Positions 58,888 through 64,000 of a DNA stretch of 64,000 nucleotides are shown in pieces. Source of the DNA: Anthopleura xanthogrammica (Eukaryota; Cnidaria; Anthozoa; Actiniaria; Actiniidae); the NCBI GenBank assembly GCA_964019055.1, contig OZ025222.1, forward strand, positions 6,444,746-6,508,745, written 5' to 3'. Numbering within the stretch: the stretch's first letter is position 1; every line of letters starts with the position of its first letter. Position numbers and translations under genes: made by a program. A model generated the notes under the pieces. It was not told the origin of the DNA and searched no databases. It saw only the letters and a list, made by a program, of their open reading frames with translations.

Positions 58888-59810
58888 CTATAAATAAAAA
58901 AAAGTTTAATGATTTGAGAACTTTATAATTAAACTAACGTAGAAAAGATATGCGGAGCAATTTTGGTACAAAAGATACAACGGTCTTAAACACACTTCAT
59001 ACTAAGGTAGTTCTACCCAGCTAACAGATTCATGAGATACTTTCCAAAATTCCAAACTCAGGACCTGTTCTTAGAGGCCAAGAGAGTATGACGTACAGTA
59101 AAAGAGCACATCTCCGTGCCTATGATCTATTTTGATCTGCACGCAGAGCTATTTTTAGCTATTTTTAGCTCCACCCACCACCTGAAATATTTTATCATGG
59201 GATTCCTGATTCAGTTCATGATCAGGTTGCCCGTGCAGCTAAAAATAGCTGTGCACAGAGCTAAAAATAGATTTTCAAATAGTTTTCGTGAGGAGAGACG
59301 TATGTATGACAGGGGATTCACTTTAAAGTCAAGGAAGAAGCAAGGTCCTGAATGGCGGGTCCTTAATCCCATTTCCCAGCCCAAACTTTTGCAAAATCCC
59401 AGTTCCAGTCATGCAAAATTCAGTCCGAGTAAATGAGATAGAGTTAGAGATTTTCCAAACTCCCAATCCCAGTAATGGCTGAATCCCAGTCCCAGTGCTT
59501 GGAATTCCATTTTCCAAGCCCAAAAAAGGCGAATCCCAGCTTCAGGACCCTCAAGAAGGACTCAAACCTGCTGTCAAGGACTCGGTCTACATGAGCTTAT
59601 TAGAAACCAAATGTCAAGCAAACACTTACATACCCAAGTACTGCTCATTGGTGAGTGAGAATCGATCAGTTGTTGAATTACTCATGGTAAATCCTAAAAT
59701 CTATGTTTTAACTCCTCTCAAGGCCTCTTTCTTTGAAGTCATTTGTTTCTCTGGCAAATAAACTAAACAAACAGCTGATTGATGATATTATGGTCACGAA
59801 ATCAAGCATC
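58888..59810. promoter_or_regulatory. Head-to-head intergenic region of CSTPP1 and PIH1D1
   Basis: About 920 bp between the first recognised exon of CSTPP1 and the PIH1D1 start. It probably holds the missing first CSTPP1 exon and both promoters. An inverted repeat (GAGCTATTTTTAGC motifs) lies at 59138-59275, and a stretch with repeated AATCCCAGTCCCAGT words lies at 59360-59540. No TATA box or CpG-rich core is obvious. Confidence 0.4.
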
Positions 59811-60165
59811 ATGGGTAATTTCAACACATTAAAAATGGAGGCCGCAGATGAACTGAGTGATTTGGACGAACAAGCATTTTACCAAAAACTTCTCCTTGAA
59901 GAAACTAAATACTTACAAAACAAAGCAGAGGATGATTCAATAGAGTTTTTTCCCGAACCTGGATTTGTGCTTAAGTCGAAAATAAGTAAGGAAGGAAGCG
60001 AAGAAAAGGTTTTTGTTAACATTTGTACATCAAATCACATCCCGAAACCTAAAGACGTCTCTGAGAAAGAACTCGCTGAAATCCTTGATTCTGAAGATCC
60101 TATGAGATACAGAGTACCTTTGAGCTTGGGAGAACCTCACGCAGAGATGGACAAGAGTGGAAATG
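59811..60165 (+). CDS. PIH1D1: PIH1D1, exon 1: N-terminal half of the PIH domain
   Basis: PIH1D1 is the adaptor of the R2TP complex (RUVBL1/2, RPAP3) that, with HSP90, assembles PIKKs, RNA polymerase II and snoRNPs. Its PIH domain binds acidic phospho-Ser motifs. Encoded here: helical N-terminus (LDEQAFYQKLLLEETKYLQ), then EPGFVLKSK, EEKVFVNIC, RVPLSLGEPHAEMDKSGNG. These match human PIH1D1 closely, including the lysines equivalent to the phosphopeptide-binding pair (Lys55, Lys66 here). ATG at 59811 has A at -3 and G at +4 and gives a length like the human protein; in-frame ATGs at 59790 and 59835 are alternatives. Donor GTAAGA, phase 1. The HSP90-client link to CSTPP1 next door is not implied by the sequence. 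Confidence 0.9.
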
Positions 60166-60548
60166 GTAAGAAATTCTACGAAGTTATACAATGGGTGTAC
60201 GAAGTATTAAGATTTAAATAATTTATTCTGAGCATTTTATTTGCAAAAAATCTGAGAAAAGTTACTTGGATTTGTACTCCCAGTAATAATATTTAAAAAT
60301 TTGCATGTTAATTGATTTGTGCAGAGGGAGGAATTTAAACATAGTTAAAGTGCCTACAGTATAGATAACACCTTTGTCAATATTCTCAGTATAGATTCTA
60401 CATGAGGTGAGCTGCACTTCAATGACCCCAAAAAATTATATGGTATAAGTGCTGCGTCTTGAACAGAAGTGAAAACAGTTTTTTCTTGTTGTATGCTATT
60501 AATGACTGTGACATCAAAATAGTTCTAATGCAAAAACCTTTTTTCTAG

Positions 60549-60812
60549 GATGTACAGTATATGACATTGTGATCCATCCATCATTTCTGAAGAAAGTCCA
60601 AGAGAATTCATTCTTTCAGAACTTCTTTCTTACTGTAGTATTCCAAGGACTAGAGGACAAATATGGACTTGAACTTGATAGAAACTGGACAATATTAAAA
60701 AATAAGAAAAGTATGGGTAAAGTCCAATCTCACTTTATAAGAACTAAAAGCAAACCAGTCATTATGGATGTAGAAAATACTTCTATGAATGCAAGTCAGC
60801 AAGTGAAAAAAG
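60549..60812 (+). CDS. PIH1D1: PIH1D1, exon 2: C-terminal half of the PIH domain
   Basis: Acceptor TTTTTTCTAG and donor GTACAG, phase 1 at both ends (264 bp). It encodes GCTVYDIVIHPSFLKKVQEN, GLEDKYGLELDRNWTILKNK and MGKVQSHFIRTKSKP, aligning with human GCTAYDV, GLEDKYNLQLNPEW and MGSISQQNIR. Ends in a linker NASQQVKK. Confidence 0.9.
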
Positions 60813-60839
60813 GTACAGTACTGTATGGAAGAAATATGT

Positions 60840-61190
60840 TTATAATGGTAATAGAACTGAGTGGAGTGAGCGAATTTGGGCTGAAATCGCAAGAGTGATT
60901 ACGAAATTGCACGACCGCGTAGCGGGAGTGCAATTTGTTGATCACGAGTGTGATTTCAGCCCCAAAATTGCAAGACACAAAGTTCTATTACCTATTAATC
61001 ACATCCATTTTGAAATCTCAATATATTCAAATACCCAACAGTTATATTTTAAGCTTCAAAAGTGATTGGTTGACAAAATGATGCAATTAATGATTCAAAA
61101 TAGTGTGATTAATGCTTAAATTGCACACTTTTTAGCCAATCAGATTGCAGGATTTGCTTATGAGTTCAAAATGGATATGATTAAGTAATG
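60840..61190. mobile_element. Composite fold-back element in PIH1D1 intron
   Basis: Arms GGGCTGAAATCGCAAGAGTG and its complement, and AAATTGCACGACCGCG with GTGCAATTT. Outer motif TAATCACATCCATTTTGAAA recurs inverted near 61162-61183. Begins about 30 bases after exon 2. Confidence 0.6.
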
Positions 61191-61235
61191 TACTGCATGC
61201 AGTTCTTCAAGAAACTATAAATTAATAATATTTAT

Positions 61236-61345
61236 AGCCACCCAGTTGGCTCAGTTGGTTGAGCATCAGACTTTTGTGTGGAAGATTATGGGTCGCGTAG
61301 CACCAGCCTGCAGGAAAAACTCTAATAAAGAAATAAAAATAAAAG
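61236..61345 (+). mobile_element. tRNA-derived SINE fragment, family 1, plus strand
   Basis: GCCACCCAGTTGGCTCAGTT and GGTTGAGCATCAGAC give an A box. The B box is degraded, so this is a truncated, old copy of the family seen intact at 63641-63955. Confidence 0.6.
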
Positions 61346-61469
61346 GATGGCTTCTCTCCCCATCCACAGAGAAGTATTTTGATCAATGAAAAAATTAAGG
61401 GGAAAAAAAACAACAAAAAAAACCTTGTTTATAGAGGGTACAGTAGCACGTGACAATAATTTAACTGAC

Positions 61470-61705
61470 AAACCTGTGGCCCTCTTTTAACTCTTTCTTA
61501 AGTTGAAAGGGACAGGACCGCCAATTACGTGATCATCCGAGCCACGTGAACGTCTAACCATTTGCAGATATTATTACAAAGGCAGCACCTTCTCTTCAGT
61601 CATTTTAAGATAACCCCCTGAGGGTTGGTCTGGCCAGTGCTTGAACCCATGACCTCCCGCACGAAAGCCTGATGCTCAACCAACTAAGCCAACCGGGCGG
61701 CGGTT
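61470..61705 (-). mobile_element. tRNA-derived SINE, family 1, minus strand
   Basis: On the minus strand: GCCGCCCGGTTGGCTTAGTT, GGGAGGTCATGGGTTCAAGC, then ACCAACCCTCAGGG and GAAGGTGCTGCCTTTGTAAT, the same order as the copy at 63641-63955. Confidence 0.7.
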
Positions 61706-61762
61706 GATATGAGACGAAATTAATACATGATCATGGCTTACTGGTGAATGAACTTGGCTTTT

Positions 61763-62308
61763 TTAAGTTGGCTCAATATAGTTTTTTAGGCTTGAGGTAC
61801 CTCTTGAAATTATGGTTTTGCAGCTTACAGTGCGACTCCAACCAAAGCCACCTAAGCAAATTTAAATACAAATTAGCCAATCACGATTGAGTATTTCAAC
61901 AATAGAATCGGGACAAAATTTCACATTTTTTTTTCTTTAAAAGCATGTATTTTACTCTATATACTTGTGTATTTATGATCAGAAGTGAATAAGAAACAGT
62001 TTAACCTCCAAAAGTCATCACCATCTTGTTATTCAACATCAAAAACGTGATTTATGAATTTGATTTAAAATTTGTTTGGGTGTCCTTGGTTCGAGTAGTC
62101 ACACTGTAAAAATGCTTCGATTGCTGTGATACTTCGTTGAGTTTCTAGTAATGGCCCAAAGTTTTGTTTGGTAGTGGTTTCCTAGCTTTGGGCCTATGCT
62201 ATAAAACTTGACCAAGTATCAAAGCAATCAAAGCCTTTTTAAGCTGCAAAATCGTGATTTCAAAACAGGTACCTCTAGCCTAAAAAAAACTATATTGAGC
62301 CACCTTAG
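61763..62308. mobile_element. Non-autonomous element with TTAA-like ends
   Basis: Inverted ends TGGCTCAATATAGTTTTTTA...GGTACCTCTTGAAAT...TTTTGCAGCTTA of about 65 bp. The left flank is TTAA, the right flank TTAG. This resembles piggyBac-type target sites with one mutated base. No coding region inside. Confidence 0.6.
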
Positions 62309-62511
62309 CTCTTGTAGATATACACAATAATATTTTTCCAAGCAGCATCAAAAAGAGTACCTAATATCATTTCTTGTCTTTTGATTTCTTCTGTTATTAA
62401 TTTATGAGAGTTGTTCAGTCATTGTTCATTTGAATACTTGAAGGGCAATTACAGTGGCGATGTGGACTATTAGAATATTGTACTTCTAGAAACACCTAAA
62501 CTGTTAACAGT

Positions 62512-62712
62512 CCCTCTTTTCCCTCCAGACTCAGTTGTGTTGTGTTTTTCCCTGCCAGTCTTGGACATGCCGGGAACAGGGACAAGTTTGAGGTGGCACT
62601 CTCCAGGACTGCATGTTCCAAACTCAACCCTCTTAATCCTGTGCGGCCAAGACTGGAAAAAAATATAACTCAAAGTCTGAGTCTGGAGAGAGAAAAGGGA
62701 CTGCAAGCCTGA
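62512..62712. mobile_element. Fold-back element, about 200 bp
   Basis: CAGTCCCTCTTTTCCCTCCAG...CCAGTCTTGGACATGCC is complemented by GGCCAAGACTGG...CTGGAGAGAGAAAAGGGACTG. Intronic in PIH1D1. Followed by repeated TCTGACTCTGA words at 62835-62905. Confidence 0.6.
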
Positions 62713-63007
62713 TTTTCACTTGCATCAGAATCAGGGTCGGAGTCAGAGGCAGTTAATGTGTGACTGATTAAAAGTGAAAACTGCTCATCATAAGCAGAAC
62801 GCAAAAGTCAAACAAAAGGAAACCTGATAATTTCTGCTTCTGACTCTGACTCAGACTCAATTGTCTGGTTTTGACTTCACGATATTAAGCTACTTCTGAC
62901 TCTGATCCTGATACCAACTCTGGTTCAATCGCAAGTGATAACCAGAGCCTTTAACAGACAAAGAGGCCCATGTATCCCGAAAATATTTTAATATTATTTT
63001 AATACAG

Positions 63008-63144
63008 ATGGTGAGCAGTCAAATAAAATACAGGAGATTGAACCAGATGTACAGCTAACACCTGAACCAAAATATACCCTAATAGTTGAACCACCTGAAG
63101 GTGTAGCAGAGTTTGTTGTTCTGGAAATATCTCTACCTGGAGTG
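63008..63144 (+). CDS. PIH1D1: PIH1D1, exon 3: start of the CS-like domain
   Basis: Acceptor TTTTAATACAG and donor GTAAGT. The first two bases complete an Asp codon from exon 2, and the exon ends in phase 0. It encodes DGEQSNKIQEIEPDVQLTPE, then YTLIVEPPEGV and FVVLEISLPGV. This corresponds to the CS/p23-like C-terminal domain of PIH1D1 (human ...LAEVDLPKLDG). The remaining exon(s) and stop lie beyond the right edge. Confidence 0.85.
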
Positions 63145-63474
63145 GTAAGTATTCTTGTCTTTATCCCTTGCATAATCATATAGTTGAAGATAAAATAGTC
63201 ATTAGTCACAGTAATTACCAAATTTCCCAGTTTAAATCTTTTTTTTCTCACTCTGCTTACTAAATTAAAATTAAAATTTTTACTCCCATCATGACGGGAA
63301 CATAATGTTAAACTAATGTCATTGACCCTTTGACTCCTACGATGCTTATTTGAAAAATTCGAGCTGTAACAATTTTGAGTAATTAACCAATCTGAACTGG
63401 TTATATTTTTAGACATTTTGTGTTTATCTTCCTTATCTGAGAAGACTTGAAGGTCTGAAACTTTGCAATTACTA

Positions 63475-63560
63475 ATACAAAGCCAGTACCTTCTCATTGG
63501 TTAATTTAAGACCCCCACAAAAGACCGATGCTCTACCAACTTAGCTAACTAGGTACCGAT
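63475..63560 (-). mobile_element. SINE family 1 fragment, minus strand
   Basis: Contains the complement of the family 1 head (CCTAGTTAGCTAAGTTGGTA and GAGCATCGGTCTTTTG) but lacks the tail. Old, truncated copy. Confidence 0.5.
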
Positions 63561-63640
63561 TGAATTTGATTTTCATCATGATCATCATAATTCACAAGAT
63601 CTTAGCACTTTTATTCACTGCAGCTTATTAGTTGATTAAC

Positions 63641-63709
63641 CGCCACCCAGTTAGCTCAGTTGGTAAGAGCGTCGGTCTGTTGTGCGGGAGGTCGTGGTTC
63701 GAGTCCCGG

Positions 63710-63740
<31 letters not shown>

Positions 63741-63955
63741 AAGGAGAAAGTCCTGCCATCGTAATCACATCTACAAATGGTTAGACTTTCAAATCTTCTC
63801 TGATAAGGACTTTAAACCGTAGGCCCTGTCTCCCAACCCCCAACCCTTCCTTAACCTGTAAATGGGGGACATAAAAGAACCTGTTGAATTATTCGTGTAA
63901 GAGTAGGGGATTGTCTCCCGGTTCAACAGCCTATCCCAATTTGGAGGCATAACAC
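63641..63955 (+). mobile_element. tRNA-derived SINE, family 1, most complete copy
   Basis: A-box TTAGCTCAGTTGGTAAGAGC and B-box GGTTCGAGTCCC at tRNA spacing, then CGGACCAACACTCAGGGTCT, AAATGGTTAGACTTTC and an AAAAGAACCTGTTG tail region. The acceptor-stem ends (GCCACCC and CGGACCA) do not pair, so this is not a functional tRNA gene. I recall similar SINEs in coral genomes; unverified. Confidence 0.75.
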
Positions 63956-64000
63956 TAATTACTAACAATTCACTCAAGATTGTAAGTTGCTTGGCTGCTA

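Noticed and set aside
59116..59761. Plus-strand frames just upstream of PIH1D1
   Set aside because: They cross low-complexity AATCCCAGT words and an inverted repeat. The conserved PIH1D1 reading begins at 59811, with no conserved sequence upstream.
63648..63722. tRNA gene
   Set aside because: A and B boxes are present but the acceptor stem does not pair, and related copies share a long SINE tail.

Overview
This is a window of a eukaryotic, intron-bearing, AT-rich animal genome crowded with short inverted-repeat elements, microsatellites and tRNA-derived SINEs. An anthozoan cnidarian (coral or sea anemone) fits best. That is inference from the repeat landscape, from a tRNA-derived SINE type I recall from coral genomes, and from the secreted TSR/SEA/mucin repertoire; no sequence search was possible. 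There are no operons and no prokaryotic features. Splice sites were read by eye and checked for phase.

Layout. (1) Positions 601-5012, minus strand: 5' part of a gene with a signal peptide plus thrombospondin type 1 repeat (TSR) exon, five copies of a 66-bp phase 1/1 mini-exon, and an exon with the first half of a SEA domain. Its 3' end lies beyond the left edge. (2) 5013-16045: gene-poor DNA with a 32-bp satellite split by an insertion, a MITE with a visible target-site duplication, several fold-back elements, a third-party dispersed repeat and a (GATGA)n tract. (3) 16046-27045, plus strand: a three-exon gene for a predicted 1117-residue transmembrane mucin-like protein (signal peptide, Thr/Pro-rich repeats, SEA, one membrane span, short tail). 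(4) 29477-51891, plus strand: a three-exon paralogue with the same architecture, but a 17,165-bp central exon. It predicts a 5820-residue membrane mucin whose ectodomain is a higher-order array (588 bp = 196 aa = four subunits of 49, 51, 49 and 47 aa), followed by two SEA modules, one membrane span and a 78-residue tail. An alternative tail ending in an intronic poly(A) signal is possible. (5) 53779-58887, minus strand: exons of CSTPP1 (C11orf49 family), one exon carrying a 1-base frameshift. (6) 59811 to the right edge, plus strand: the first three exons of PIH1D1, an R2TP co-chaperone subunit, head-to-head with CSTPP1.

How the genes relate. The three left-hand genes form a local SEA-domain cluster. 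Both plus-strand mucins share exon number, intron phases (1, then 0) and domain order, which implies tandem duplication followed by very different expansion of the repeat exon. The TSR-SEA gene also uses phase-1 boundaries and a consensus SEA cleavage motif. Together they look like a locus for surface or mucus-layer glycoproteins. PIH1D1 and CSTPP1 are conserved intracellular genes (R2TP/HSP90 chaperone assembly; tubulin polyglutamylase complex regulation) and appear functionally unrelated to the mucins.
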